From the NCBI GenBank assembly GCA_027488865.1, contig JAIYAU010000020.1:17975-81974 (forward strand): a DNA stretch of 64,000 nt. The letters are read 5' to 3'. Source of the DNA: Cytophagaceae bacterium (lineage in GTDB: Bacteria; Bacteroidota; Bacteroidia; Cytophagales; UBA9547). The position numbers and the translations under genes were made by a program. Positions 29,889-39,576 of the stretch are shown piece by piece. Under the pieces are notes generated by a model. That model saw nothing but the letters and a program-made list of their open reading frames with translations, was not told the origin of the DNA and ran no database searches. The number at the start of each line of letters is the position of its first letter. Position 1 is the stretch's first letter.

Positions 29889-30884
29889 TTAAAGAATTAT
29901 GGATTTTTTGCGAATTAGAAAATATAAAAAAAATGGTACTCCAATACAAGTGGTTATAATACCAATGGGTAATTCTATAGGTTGAAAAAGAGTTCGTGCC
30001 AACAAATCAGAAATTAACACAAGCAAGGAGCCAATTAGCCCCGCTCCAATTAAAAGATCAAGGTGTTTTTGACCAAATATTAATCTTGCCAAATGAGGTG
30101 CTAATAACCCGACAAAACCAATTACTCCACAAAGGGATACGCTTCCACCTACCAGCATAGTAATAGAAGCAAGCAAGGTAATTTTAAGGCCTTTTAAATT
30201 TATTCCTAATAATTTGGCTTCAGTTTCTCCTAATAATAATACATCAAGCTTTTTGTGTTGAAAAATTAATAAAACAGTAGGGATACTACAAAATGGAATA
30301 AAGGAAAGTAATATATCCCAAGTGACACCTGCCAAACTGCCCATACTCCAGAATGTAATACTTCTAAGTTGCTGATTTGTAGATATTTGCACAAATAACA
30401 ATGCAATACCTCCACATAAAGCACTTATGGCTATCCCAGAAAGTAGTAAATTTTGACTATGTGAATTACCTAATTTACCAGATATAAAGTAAATTAGTAA
30501 CATGACAAGAATGGCCCCAAATACCGCACTTATATTAGAAAGGTAATAAGTTAAAAATGAAAATGTTGGAAATGAAAAAGTTACAATACTGATTACTGTG
30601 AACAACATGGCGCCTGAAGAAATTCCCAAAATACTTGGTTCAGCTAAAGGATTTCTAAAATAACCTTGAACTGCTGATCCTGCCATACCTAAAGATCCGC
30701 CAATCAATATGGCCATTAAACCCCTTGGAAATCGTATTTCAAAAATAATTATTCTTTGAAAGTCAGGTTCTTTCGAAAGCAGTATTTGAAATGGATTTAT
30801 TGTAACAACTCCAAGAGATAAGGATAAAAAAAAAGTGATACCAATTAAGAATAAGAGAAGTGAATAGCTACCGACCTTGGTCAT
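29889..30884 (-). CDS. FecCD-family iron-siderophore ABC permease
   Basis: 331 residues with about nine or ten hydrophobic segments. Family motifs: EIRFPRGLMAILIGGSLGMAGSAVQGYFRNPLAEPSILGISSGA (residues about 47-90, cited by position), then GFVGLLAPHLARLIFGQKH and the coupling stretch near the end. It forms the membrane channel of an iron-chelate or cobalamin importer. Only one base separates it from the MFS gene upstream. No ATPase or binding protein is adjacent, so it must use partners encoded elsewhere. Confidence 0.88.
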   Translation of the reverse strand: MTKVGSYSLLLFLIGITFFLSLSLGVVTINPFQILLSKEPDFQRIIIFEIRFPRGLMAILIGGSLGMAGSAVQGYFRNPLAEPSILGISSGAMLFTVISIVTFSFPTFSFLTYYLSNISAVFGAILVMLLIYFISGKLGNSHSQNLLLSGIAISALCGGIALLFVQISTNQQLRSITFWSMGSLAGVTWDILLSFIPFCSIPTVLLIFQHKKLDVLLLGETEAKLLGINLKGLKITLLASITMLVGGSVSLCGVIGFVGLLAPHLARLIFGQKHLDLLIGAGLIGSLLVLISDLLARTLFQPIELPIGIITTCIGVPFFLYFLIRKKSIIL

Positions 30885-30885
30885 C

Positions 30886-32124
30886 TTACTTATTAATCAA
30901 TATTTTGTTTGCTAAAAATATAGCAATTAAGGTTAAACCAATTGATAAATAGCCTGCTACATTAAAATTATGCACTATTTTTAATTCATCCTGATAAATT
31001 AATGCACCACCAATCAAGGCTGCCATACCAGTAAATATGCTTTGAATTACCGAATTGATACTCATGAATTTACCTCTATTTTGTGGTTCAATGCTGGAAT
31101 TGACAAGGTTGATTGATGGAACAATTCTTCCGCCGTTTCCTATGAAAAATAATGACGAAATCGTAAGCGTGGCGGCCATTGGCAACTTAGGCATATTAGT
31201 TAATAAAAATATTGGGATTATTGAGAAAAACGCAAAAATGATAAACATTAGCTTACTTCCATGCCTATCTGATAATTTACCAACAACGACGGACGTAACT
31301 AAGCTACATAGACCTCCCAAAATATAGATAATTTTGACATCCGTTTGTTTATAGTCGTTATTGTTAACAATATAAGGTGCAATGGAAGGAATAAATATAA
31401 ACCCTGATAACATTAATAGTCCTACCATTAAAACGGCATTTAATTGATTTTTATTAGTAGGAATCTGTGCAATCAATTTAATTACAGATAGTTGGGGTTG
31501 TTTACTTTCAAGATGTATTTTTATGCTTGGTATAAATATAAAAATCATTACATACACCACCACACATAATATCGACAAGAAAAGAAATGGAGCATTCCAT
31601 CCATATCTATCGGCCAATTCTAAGCCCAGTGGAATACCTATAACGGATGAAAGTGCAAAGGCACCCATTACCTTACCTGTAGCAGCACCTCTTCGATGCG
31701 TTGGGATAATGTCGCCAATAATAGAAAAAATAACTGCTCCCAACGTTCCACCAAAGATCCCTGCTATGGATCTAGAAATTAATAGTAAACTGTAACTTGA
31801 GGCTAACCCACATCCTAAAGTGCCCAGTAAAAAACCTGAATATAAGAAAATTAGAACAGAACGTCTATCGTATTTATCGAAAAAGAAAGACCCCAATATG
31901 CCTGCAACACCAGCAGCTATGGAATAGCTTGCTAGAACTATACTAAAATCTACAATTTTTATTTTCAATTCTTTAATCATCATGTCACTCATTGGTGACA
32001 TAATAACTAAATCCATCATATGGGTAAATTGAACAGCAACTAAGGTTAATATTAATAGGCTTTCTTTACCCGAACTTAATAATCCTTCTGAGGGAGTTGG
32101 TTGAGTTGATGATTGCATATTCAC
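30886..32124 (-). CDS. MFS transporter, drug/arabinose-efflux type
   Basis: 412 residues with 12 predicted helices. SFFFDKYDRRSVLIFLYSG is the loop 2-3 MFS motif, and a second-half counterpart appears as GKLSDRHGSKLMF. FTHMMDLVIMSPMSD in helix 1 matches proton-driven exporters. It is the first gene of a pair with the FecCD permease. One reading is export of a chelator by the MFS protein and uptake of its metal complex through the permease; this is inference from adjacency. ATGs at codons 1 and 3 are both possible starts. Confidence 0.85.
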   Translation of the reverse strand: MNMQSSTQPTPSEGLLSSGKESLLILTLVAVQFTHMMDLVIMSPMSDMMIKELKIKIVDFSIVLASYSIAAGVAGILGSFFFDKYDRRSVLIFLYSGFLLGTLGCGLASSYSLLLISRSIAGIFGGTLGAVIFSIIGDIIPTHRRGAATGKVMGAFALSSVIGIPLGLELADRYGWNAPFLFLSILCVVVYVMIFIFIPSIKIHLESKQPQLSVIKLIAQIPTNKNQLNAVLMVGLLMLSGFIFIPSIAPYIVNNNDYKQTDVKIIYILGGLCSLVTSVVVGKLSDRHGSKLMFIIFAFFSIIPIFLLTNMPKLPMAATLTISSLFFIGNGGRIVPSINLVNSSIEPQNRGKFMSINSVIQSIFTGMAALIGGALIYQDELKIVHNFNVAGYLSIGLTLIAIFLANKILINK

Positions 32125-32164
32125 AATATTAAAAAAGACTTGGCTGATAAATTAATGTTCAGAA

Positions 32165-32199
32165 AGGAAAAAAAAGAGCCTTGTAACAGGCTCTTTTTT
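32165..32199 (-). terminator. Intrinsic terminator of the rimP-nusA-infB operon
   Basis: Perfect 12-bp stem, arms 32170-32181 and 32188-32199 (AGAGCCT core), loop of 6. On the minus strand the stem runs into a T tract at 32169-32165. It sits a few bases past the infB stop. Confidence 0.85.
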
Positions 32200-32202
32200 A
32201 TT

Positions 32203-35200
32203 TTATAGTTTACGTTTAATTTCTTTCTGTTCAAATACCTCCAAGGTATCCCCTACTAAAATATCATTAAACCCTTTTAAACTTAAACCACATTCGTAGC
32301 CAAATTTCACTTCAGACACATCATCTTTAAAACGCTTAAGTGCTAACAAGTCGCCAGTATATAGTACAATACCATCACGAATCAATCTCACGGTGCTATT
32401 TCGTTTAACCAAACCGTCTGTTACCATACAACCAGCCACTGTACCTACTTTAGAAATTTTGAATACATCTCGTACATCTATATTACCCACAATAATTTCT
32501 TCAAATGTAGGTGCAAGCATGCCTTCCATGGCATCTCTTATTTCATTAATCGCATCGTAGATAATCGAATATAACCTAATTTCTATTTGCTCTTGTTCTG
32601 CTAGTTTTTTGGCACTAGGCGAAGGCCTTACTTGAAAACCTACGATGATGGCATCAGATGCAGAAGCCAACAATACATCAGATTCTGAAATTTGTCCAAC
32701 ACCTTTATGAAGGATGTTTACGTGAATCTCATTGGTCGATTGTTTTAACAATGAATCTGAAAGCGCTTCTACTGAGCCATCAACGTCACCTTTAACAATA
32801 ATATTTAATTCTTTAAAGTTACCAATAGCCAATCGACGACCGATTTCATCAAGTGTAATGTGTTTTTTGGTACGAACTGATTGTTCGCGAATAAGTTGTT
32901 CTCTTCTTGTTGCAATTTCTCTAGCTTCACGTTCGGTTTCCATCACGTTAAACTTATCACCTGCTTGTGGAGCCCCAGAGAATCCTAAAATCTGTACTGG
33001 CTTTGAAGGTCCTGCAATTTTTAGTTTGGCACCAGTATGGTCAAGCATGGCTTTTACACGTCCAAAATGTATCCCTGCCAAAACGATATCACCAACTTTC
33101 ATGGTACCTGCTTGTACTAGCAAAGTAGTTACATAACCTCTACCCTTGTCAAGGGAAGCTTCAATAACTGTACCCAAGGCACGTTTATCAGGATTAGCGG
33201 TTAACTCTAACAATTCTGCTTCTAAAAGCACCTTTTCAAGTAATTCCGGAATACCTTGACCTGTTTTTGCTGATATTTCCTGACATTGATATTTACCACC
33301 CCACTCTTCTACCAAGATATTTTCTTTTGATAGTGCTTCCTTAATTCTGTCGGGGTTGGCCGCTGGTTTATCTATTTTATTAATTGCAATTACTATTGGT
33401 ACACCAGCTACTTGGGCGTGATTAATTGCTTCTTTGGTTTGTGGCATCACGGTATCATCAGCAGCCACTACTATAATAACAATATCTGTAACTTTGGCAC
33501 CACGTGCACGCATGGCGGTAAAAGCTTCGTGACCAGGTGTATCAAGAAAAGTAATTGGTTTTTGAGTATCCGTAAGTACATCATAGGCTCCAATATGTTG
33601 TGTAATACCTCCAGCTTCACTTGCTGTTACTTTTGTGCGTCTGATATAATCCAATAAAGAGGTTTTACCATGATCCACGTGACCCATTATTGTTACAATT
33701 GGAGCACGAAACTCTAAATCACTTTCATCATCTTCCTCTATTTCAATATCATCTTCTTCTTTGGCAGACACAAATTGAACCGCAAAACCAAATTCATCTG
33801 CTATTACCGTAATAGCTTCAGCATCCAGACGTTGATTAATAGAAACGAACATTCCTAAACTCAAACAAACTGAAATAACTTCATTTACTGATACATCCAT
33901 CAATGATGCCAAATCACTTGTAGAAACAAATTCCGTTACTTTGAGGGTTTTTGAATCTTCCTGCTCCTGAAGCATTTTTTCTTCATTGGCCTCGGCAGCT
34001 GCATTTCTCTTATCTTTTCTATACTTAGCACGATTAGAAAACTGATCTTTTTTACCAGCTCCCAATTTTGCCAAAGTATCTTTTATCTTATCCTGAATTT
34101 CTTTGTCGGTAACAGCTGGTTTTTCAAACCTTTTATTAGCATTATTACCAGTGTTATTGTTTGAATTAGTGTTGTTATTCCCAAATCTATTTTGCTGGCC
34201 TGTATTATTACCACCATTACCTGCAGGTTTTTGAAATCTATTGTTTCCTGTACCGTTGGTATTTTCTTTTGGCTTTTCTCTGTTGTTAGAATCTACTACA
34301 TTGGTAGGTTTATTCACTGGAGGAGGCAAACGTTTTCTTTTTTTCTTTTTGTCCTCAGCTTCTTTATTTCTATTAATTATGTCTTCTTTCTTTTTAACTG
34401 GTCTATTATCAGTCGGGATGACAATTTTACCAAGTACAGTTAATCCCTTCAATTGATCAGCTTTAGCTTCTATAAGTTCAGATGGAACTTCTTCGGAAAC
34501 TTCAGGTGTTTCTGTATTAAAGATAACTGGTTGCGAAACTACTGTATCATTAATCTGTTCATTTGCAACAACTTGATTTGAAATATTAGGTTCAACAGGA
34601 GTTTCTACCTCTATAATTTTTTCTAATTCTTGAGGTCTTTCTTTTTCTACTGGTATTTCTACTCTTTCTTCTACAACTATAGTTTCTACTACTGTTTCTG
34701 GGACTTTCTCTATTTTTACAACAATAGGTGTTTCTTCCTCCTTTTTCTCAACTATCTCCTTTTTTTCTACAACTATCTCCTCTTTTACTTTTATAGTTGG
34801 TGTTTCAACGATGGGGTTTGTAATTTTTATTGGATTGTTAAGGTCAATTTTACCTAGCACCTTAGGGCCAGTTAAGATTACTTTCGATGTTTCAAATTTT
34901 TCAACCTCATTTGTTTCCTTGTTGTGATCGTTTGCAGAAACATTCTTAATTAAAAACTCATTATCCTCATCTACTTTCTTAGGTAATGGTGTATTTTCTG
35001 CTTTTAACGTAATGTTCTCGTTATATTTTTTACCAATATTAACATTAGAAGCTTCTTTTTTCTGATTTTTATCAGATTGAAATTCTTTTAACAATAAATT
35101 AAACTGATCACCCGTTATTTTTGTATTCGGATTAGCTTCAATATCTTTAAAACCTTTAGTAACAAGATGATCAACTATTGTGGAAATACCCACATTTAGT

Positions 35201-35244
35201 TGCCTTGCTACTTGGCCTAACCTCATCATTCTTTCTTCTGACAT
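32203..35244 (-). CDS. infB: Translation initiation factor IF-2
   Basis: 1013 residues from the ATG at 35244 ([19 protein letters not shown], the usual IF-2 N-terminus); the frame continues 18 codons upstream into a hydrophobic, unrelated lead. Residues about 130-330 are a low-complexity Val/Glu/Pro/Lys region, and about 330-400 are Asn-rich. The G domain has GHVDHGKTS (about 519-527), DTPGHEAF and NKIDKP, followed by domains II-IV. It places initiator tRNA on the ribosome. Third gene of rimP-nusA-infB, 267 bases after nusA. Confidence 0.97.
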   Translation of the reverse strand: MSEERMMRLGQVARQLNVGISTIVDHLVTKGFKDIEANPNTKITGDQFNLLLKEFQSDKNQKKEASNVNIGKKYNENITLKAENTPLPKKVDEDNEFLIKNVSANDHNKETNEVEKFETSKVILTGPKVLGKIDLNNPIKITNPIVETPTIKVKEEIVVEKKEIVEKKEEETPIVVKIEKVPETVVETIVVEERVEIPVEKERPQELEKIIEVETPVEPNISNQVVANEQINDTVVSQPVIFNTETPEVSEEVPSELIEAKADQLKGLTVLGKIVIPTDNRPVKKKEDIINRNKEAEDKKKKRKRLPPPVNKPTNVVDSNNREKPKENTNGTGNNRFQKPAGNGGNNTGQQNRFGNNNTNSNNNTGNNANKRFEKPAVTDKEIQDKIKDTLAKLGAGKKDQFSNRAKYRKDKRNAAAEANEEKMLQEQEDSKTLKVTEFVSTSDLASLMDVSVNEVISVCLSLGMFVSINQRLDAEAITVIADEFGFAVQFVSAKEEDDIEIEEDDESDLEFRAPIVTIMGHVDHGKTSLLDYIRRTKVTASEAGGITQHIGAYDVLTDTQKPITFLDTPGHEAFTAMRARGAKVTDIVIIVVAADDTVMPQTKEAINHAQVAGVPIVIAINKIDKPAANPDRIKEALSKENILVEEWGGKYQCQEISAKTGQGIPELLEKVLLEAELLELTANPDKRALGTVIEASLDKGRGYVTTLLVQAGTMKVGDIVLAGIHFGRVKAMLDHTGAKLKIAGPSKPVQILGFSGAPQAGDKFNVMETEREAREIATRREQLIREQSVRTKKHITLDEIGRRLAIGNFKELNIIVKGDVDGSVEALSDSLLKQSTNEIHVNILHKGVGQISESDVLLASASDAIIVGFQVRPSPSAKKLAEQEQIEIRLYSIIYDAINEIRDAMEGMLAPTFEEIIVGNIDVRDVFKISKVGTVAGCMVTDGLVKRNSTVRLIRDGIVLYTGDLLALKRFKDDVSEVKFGYECGLSLKGFNDILVGDTLEVFEQKEIKRKL

Positions 35245-35511
35245 CAGAAATTGTTTAAATGCAATATAAAACGTAAAAATAATAGAAACTACTGACATTT
35301 TAACTATCAGTAAGCTTCAGGATTAAAATTTATTATACTTTAACGGTGTGTTTTGAGTAAAAATTCAGGGAAGTTTATCTAACCTATTACAAAAAGATAC
35401 CCAATAGCATGGTTTCATTGTTGAAACTGCAATTGGGTATCAATCTGTCGATTGGGTTCGTTATAGAATGTTTTTATTACATTCTAGATTATTTTTTGCC
35501 CATTATTATCA

Positions 35512-36768
35512 TTATTCTTCAAATTCAGCACTAAGTACATCAAATACAGATTCTATAGTTTCTTCTTCTAGTTCTGTACGTCTAGATAATTCTTCTTTCG
35601 ATAATGCCAACACACTTTTGGCGGTATCTAGACCAATTCTTTTTAATTCGTCTATCACCCAACCTTCAATTTCATCTGAGAATTCTTCCAAATCTACATC
35701 TTCCTCTTCGTGAAGTTCTAGCTCTCGGAACACATCAATATCGAATCCTACCAACCTACTGGCTAATTTGATATTTTGACCACCCTTACCGATCGCCATT
35801 GAAACTTGATCAGGTTTAAGAAATACTGCAACTTTACCTCCTTTATGGTCTACCTTAATGCTAGATATTTTCGCTGGACTCATCGCTCTAGCAATATAAA
35901 GCTCCAAATTGTCAGTGTAGTTAATTACATCAATATTTTCATTTTCCAGTTCTCTTACAATACTATGTATTCTTGAACCTTTCATACCTACACAAGCTCC
36001 TACAGGATCTACTCTATCATCAAAGGATTCCACTGCTACTTTGGCTCTTTCACCAGGCTCACGCACAATCTTTTTAATAGCAATTAGGCCATCTGCTACT
36101 TCTGGCACTTCATTTTCAAAAAGTCTTTCTAAAAAAACAGGAGAAGTTCTTGACATGATTATCTTTGGATTGGAATTTTGCATTTCCACCCTATGTACAA
36201 TTGATCTTACTGTTTCACCCTTTTTAAATCTATCTTTAGAGATTTGTTCAGACTTAGGAAGGTTCAGTTCATTTCCTTCTGCATCTACCAATAATACCTC
36301 TTTGGCTAGTATTTGGTAAACTTCAGCAGAAATCATTTCACCAACTAAATCCTTATACCTCTGGAATAGTAAATCTTTTTCAAGATCTTTTACTTTTTGA
36401 ATCAGGGTTTGTCTGGCGGTAAGTACTAAACGACGACCAAAATCAATCAATTTAATTTCTTCTGATAACTCTTCACCTATTTCAAAATCCTTTTCTATTT
36501 TTCGAGCATCCTGTAAAGAAATATGTTTGGTAGGATCAAAGTCGAAACTGTCCTCTGCAAATTCATCATCTACAATTTCTCTAAAATGCCAAATTTCCAA
36601 GTCACCCTTGTCAGTGTTTATGATTATATCAAAATTTTCATCATTTCCGTATTTTTTGCGAATCATTGTACGAAAAACTTCTTCCAAAATTTTCATCATC
36701 GTTGGACGATCGATGTTTTTAAATTTCGCAAATTCCGAAAAACTCTCTATTAAATTTTCACTATCCAT
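35512..36768 (-). CDS. nusA: Transcription termination/antitermination factor NusA
   Basis: 418 residues. The N-terminal RNA-polymerase-binding domain (about 1-125) is followed by S1 (about 130-200, GETVRSIVHRVE) and two KH domains (about 205-345: DPVGACVGMKGSRIHSIVREL, then VAIGKGGQN-type VSMAIGKGGQNIKLA). The acidic tail has a single helix-hairpin region and is much shorter than the double AR repeat of E. coli. It modulates pausing and termination. It starts 4 bases after the rimP stop. Confidence 0.96.
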   Translation of the reverse strand: MDSENLIESFSEFAKFKNIDRPTMMKILEEVFRTMIRKKYGNDENFDIIINTDKGDLEIWHFREIVDDEFAEDSFDFDPTKHISLQDARKIEKDFEIGEELSEEIKLIDFGRRLVLTARQTLIQKVKDLEKDLLFQRYKDLVGEMISAEVYQILAKEVLLVDAEGNELNLPKSEQISKDRFKKGETVRSIVHRVEMQNSNPKIIMSRTSPVFLERLFENEVPEVADGLIAIKKIVREPGERAKVAVESFDDRVDPVGACVGMKGSRIHSIVRELENENIDVINYTDNLELYIARAMSPAKISSIKVDHKGGKVAVFLKPDQVSMAIGKGGQNIKLASRLVGFDIDVFRELELHEEEDVDLEEFSDEIEGWVIDELKRIGLDTAKSVLALSKEELSRRTELEEETIESVFDVLSAEFEE

Positions 36769-36772
36769 GTTT

Positions 36773-37276
36773 TTAAAATATAATGATAATGGTTGCTTTT
36801 TTTATATCTGAATATTTATAACTCTTATCTTCTATGGTTGTAACCTTCTTTTTTTGAATCTTCTCGGTTTTTTCTACCTTTAGTGTTATGCCATCTATTT
36901 CTGTAGATTGTAAAATACCAGCCACTTCCATTCCATCTGCCAAAATCAATCTTAACTGACGACCAATATTTTTGGTAAATTGTCTAGGTAGTTTTAGTGG
37001 TTTATCAGCCCCTGGTGAAGTCACTTCCAAGGTATAGTTATCATCGGTTAAAACTTTTTCTGCTATTTCGTTATTCAAAATTCTACTAAAATTGGCGCAG
37101 TCATCAATGCTTACACCAGCATCGCTGTCTATGGTAACTACAATTTTTGGCTTTTTATTGAGTCCCCCAATTTGAATATCTAATAAATATAAATCTCCTA
37201 AATCAATACGGTTAAGAAGATTTTCAATTTCAGTTTTTAAGTCCACCTTTAGTATAGGCAAAGAAAAAAGGGACAT
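36773..37276 (-). CDS. rimP: Ribosome maturation factor RimP (start uncertain)
   Basis: 167 residues from ATG 37276. The core has the RimP pattern: LYLLDIQIGG, VVTIDSDAGVSIDDCANFSR and LEVTSPGADKPL, then the C-terminal SH3-like domain. It is needed for 30S subunit assembly. The first ten residues are encoded by a hairpin plus T tract, which is unusual for coding sequence. A GTG at 37246 (after AAAG) would give a 157-residue protein whose length to the IDSD motif matches E. coli RimP, and may be the real start. First gene of rimP-nusA-infB. Confidence 0.9.
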   Translation of the reverse strand: MSLFSLPILKVDLKTEIENLLNRIDLGDLYLLDIQIGGLNKKPKIVVTIDSDAGVSIDDCANFSRILNNEIAEKVLTDDNYTLEVTSPGADKPLKLPRQFTKNIGRQLRLILADGMEVAGILQSTEIDGITLKVEKTEKIQKKKVTTIEDKSYKYSDIKKATIIIIF

Positions 37277-37289
37277 GTTGTGTCCCTTT
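37261..37289 (-). terminator. Terminator-like hairpin overlapping the annotated rimP start
   Basis: Perfect 9-bp stem (37267-37275 with 37281-37289, AAAGGGACA) and a 5-base loop. On the minus strand it is followed by a T-rich run (TTTCTTT after the stem). It could terminate glsA transcription or act as an attenuator in the leader of the rimP operon. The ATG at 37276 lies in its loop and stem. Confidence 0.6.
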
Positions 37290-37303
37290 CAGTTAATGTT
37301 TTG

Positions 37304-37335
37304 CAAATGTAATAATAGTTTTATGTTAAAAGCAA
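37304..37335 (-). promoter_or_regulatory. Candidate promoter of the rimP-nusA-infB operon
   Basis: On the minus strand: TTG (37335-37333), 21-base spacer, TACATTTG (37311-37304), full match to TAnnTTTG. Transcription would begin just before the hairpin at 37289-37267, putting the hairpin at the very 5' end of the message. Confidence 0.5.
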
Positions 37336-37362
37336 GAAAAGACTTAAAAATCTATATTTGAT

Positions 37363-38277
37363 TTAAAAAATAGTTTTACCGGTATAATTTACGAAAAGCT
37401 CTAGGGCTTTAGTTCCTAAGAGTGAATTACCACTTGTACTTAGACCAGGCGACCATACTGCAATGCTCATTTCTCCTGGAACAATGGCTACAATTCCTCC
37501 ACCCACGCCACTTTTAGCTGGAAGCCCAATTCTATATGCAAAATCCCCCACGGCATCATACATACCACAGGTGAGCATGAGTGCATTAAGTCTGTCAGAA
37601 TTTTTTTTAGAAATTATGTTTTCTCCTGTGCTTGGCATAACTCCTTCATTTGCCAAAAAAAGTAGTGATTTACTTAAATCGATGCAATTCATAGCCAAAG
37701 CACATTGATGAAAATATGTATCTAGTACTTTATAAACATCATTTTTGATATTTCCGAAGCTTTTCATAAAATAGCACATCGCATAATTGCGATTACCAGT
37801 TTCCTGTTCAGAACTTGCAACTTGTTGATCGTAATTGATGGTAAGGTTTTGAGAAAGTTTATGCACCAATGACAAAATAGCAGATTTAGGCGAATCATAC
37901 GAAGAGTTAACAATGTCGGTAATTACATGTGCCCCAGCATTAATAAAAGGATTTCGTGGAATACCACTTTCATATTCAAGTTGTACCAATGAGTTAAATT
38001 TGCTACCAGAAGGTTCTCTACCTACTCTATCCCAAATGCTAACATTGTCTTGTGCCATTGCCAATACCAACGTATAAATTTTAGAGATACTTTGTATAGA
38101 AAAATTTTCTTTGGCATCACCTATACTGAATTTTTCTCCGGAAACAGTATGAATGGACATCCCAAACTTTGAAGGATCAATTTTGGCTAGTGCTGGAATG
38201 TAATCTGCAACTTTACCTTGACCCAACAGTGGCTGAATATCTTTAAAAATTTGTTGTAATACTTGTTGGTATAACAT
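37363..38277 (-). CDS. glsA: Glutaminase
   Basis: 304 residues, the family length. The serine-dependent beta-lactamase-like active site is Ser63-x-x-Lys66 (QSISK), with [24 protein letters not shown] and the Tyr-containing [11 protein letters not shown] further along. It hydrolyses glutamine to glutamate and ammonia in the cytoplasm. A terminator-like hairpin ending in a nine-T run lies directly in front of its ATG, leaving no room for a promoter between. Confidence 0.95.
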   Translation of the reverse strand: MLYQQVLQQIFKDIQPLLGQGKVADYIPALAKIDPSKFGMSIHTVSGEKFSIGDAKENFSIQSISKIYTLVLAMAQDNVSIWDRVGREPSGSKFNSLVQLEYESGIPRNPFINAGAHVITDIVNSSYDSPKSAILSLVHKLSQNLTINYDQQVASSEQETGNRNYAMCYFMKSFGNIKNDVYKVLDTYFHQCALAMNCIDLSKSLLFLANEGVMPSTGENIISKKNSDRLNALMLTCGMYDAVGDFAYRIGLPAKSGVGGGIVAIVPGEMSIAVWSPGLSTSGNSLLGTKALELFVNYTGKTIF

Positions 38278-38280
38278 GAA

Positions 38281-38317
38281 AAAAAAAGTGAAGGTGTTTT
38301 GCGATCAACAAAACACC
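38281..38317 (-). terminator. Terminator of the KdnB-like gene, just before glsA
   Basis: Perfect 9-bp stem GGTGTTTTG/CAAAACACC (38293-38301 with 38309-38317), 7-base loop. On the minus strand a nine-T run (38289-38281 area) follows after a few bases. The glsA start codon at 38277 comes immediately after. Confidence 0.7.
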
Positions 38318-38326
38318 AAGTGATAG

Positions 38327-39415
38327 TTACATTCGTTCAAACAATTTTCTTATTGAATCTCTACTTACCTTTTGTTTCCAATCTTTACCTACCGCATGAT
38401 TCCACATATGTTCAAGAGCGATGGTTGTATCTACCATGCGTTCAATCTCCTCATTCGACCATGATTTTGCAAGATTTTTAGGCAAGGTAACATTATGTTT
38501 AGTAACCATTTTTCTAAATTCAGTTACGTAATCTCCGTAATAATCTTCAAGTACGTCAAACGCAATACAATTAGCGATTCCATGTCTATAGCCAAATACG
38601 TATGACAGCCCGTAAGATAAAGCATGACAAACACCAACCTCTGAGTAAGTGAGACTTAACCCTCCCATGTACGAAGCAATCATTAGTTTTTCGTCTTTTT
38701 CTAATTTGGTCAAGTTGTCATTGAGGTATACTTCTTGACAAAGTAGCAAGGATTTTTCTCCAAATGCTCTAGAAAATTCGTTGTTAAGTGTACCAGTTAA
38801 TGATTCAACACAATGTATATAAGAATCCATACCAGTGTAAAACCACTGATCTGTAGGTACGTCAGCTACAACCTCTGGATCCAAGATAACTTGGTCAAAA
38901 ATGGTCCAATCACATTTTAAGCCCAATTTTTTTGTGGGGCCAGTGAGAACAGCTGTCATAGAAACTTCGGCACCAGTACCAGCAATGGTAGGAACACCAC
39001 AATGCCAAATTCCAGAATTTTTAATTAGATTTAAACCTTGGTAAAGTTGTGAAGAGCCTTCATTAGTAACCATGAGAGCTGTTGCTTTTGCTATATCCAT
39101 GATACTTCCACCACCTATGCCAACTATTCCTGCCGGTAGCAATGAATTTTTATTTGCTAATATGCTATCCCTTATTTCATCAACTTGTTCTGTAGTAGGC
39201 TCATGATCATTAACATCGGCATAAATTACTATATCGTTGGGTTTGGATGGAATCCTTTGTTTAATATTTGTTAGTCCGTTTTCAAAAACCTTATCAACAA
39301 TAAAAACTATATAGTCATCGGAAGCTATCCTTCGTTTTTCTAATATTTCACCTAATTGATTATAAGCACCTTTGCCAATAACACAACGATCTACACTTTT
39401 GAAATTCTTGAACAT
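38327..39415 (-). CDS. kdnB: Iron-containing alcohol dehydrogenase, 3-deoxy-octulosonate 8-oxidase-like
   Basis: 362 residues, group III alcohol dehydrogenase fold. NAD site: GIGGGSIMDIAKATAL (about 97-112). Metal ligands are expected from the TGMDSYIHCVESLTG and VCHALSYGLSYVFGYRHG segments. The N-terminus (FKSVDRCVIGKGAYNQLGEIL) and overall motif order resemble KdnB of Shewanella, which oxidises Kdo at C8 before KdnA adds the amino group to make 8-amino-Kdo. No kdnA-like aminotransferase is adjacent, so the specific substrate call is moderate; the dehydrogenase class is secure. Confidence 0.65.
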   Translation of the reverse strand: MFKNFKSVDRCVIGKGAYNQLGEILEKRRIASDDYIVFIVDKVFENGLTNIKQRIPSKPNDIVIYADVNDHEPTTEQVDEIRDSILANKNSLLPAGIVGIGGGSIMDIAKATALMVTNEGSSQLYQGLNLIKNSGIWHCGVPTIAGTGAEVSMTAVLTGPTKKLGLKCDWTIFDQVILDPEVVADVPTDQWFYTGMDSYIHCVESLTGTLNNEFSRAFGEKSLLLCQEVYLNDNLTKLEKDEKLMIASYMGGLSLTYSEVGVCHALSYGLSYVFGYRHGIANCIAFDVLEDYYGDYVTEFRKMVTKHNVTLPKNLAKSWSNEEIERMVDTTIALEHMWNHAVGKDWKQKVSRDSIRKLFERM

Positions 39416-39551
39416 TTAAAATATTATTTGATTATTTAATCAATGAAGTAAAAAACTCAATAAGAATTCAAAATTAAATAAAAAGTTTGATGAAAAATAA
39501 ATAAACTAAACCGCAAGTTTAAACTTTAATAGATAGATTAAAAAATTATCT

Positions 39552-39559
39552 TAATTTTG
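39552..39559 (+). promoter_or_regulatory. Candidate -7 element of the serine acetyltransferase gene
   Basis: TAATTTTG, a full match to TAnnTTTG, 17 bases before the first ATG. No TTG is found at the proper distance upstream. Confidence 0.3.
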
Positions 39560-39576
39560 GGTGTTACAGGGTTAAA

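Noticed and set aside
34192..34857. Plus-strand frames rich in Phe/Tyr/Leu opposite infB
   Set aside because: They arise from the low-complexity Lys/Glu/Asn-rich coding strand of IF-2; not membrane proteins.
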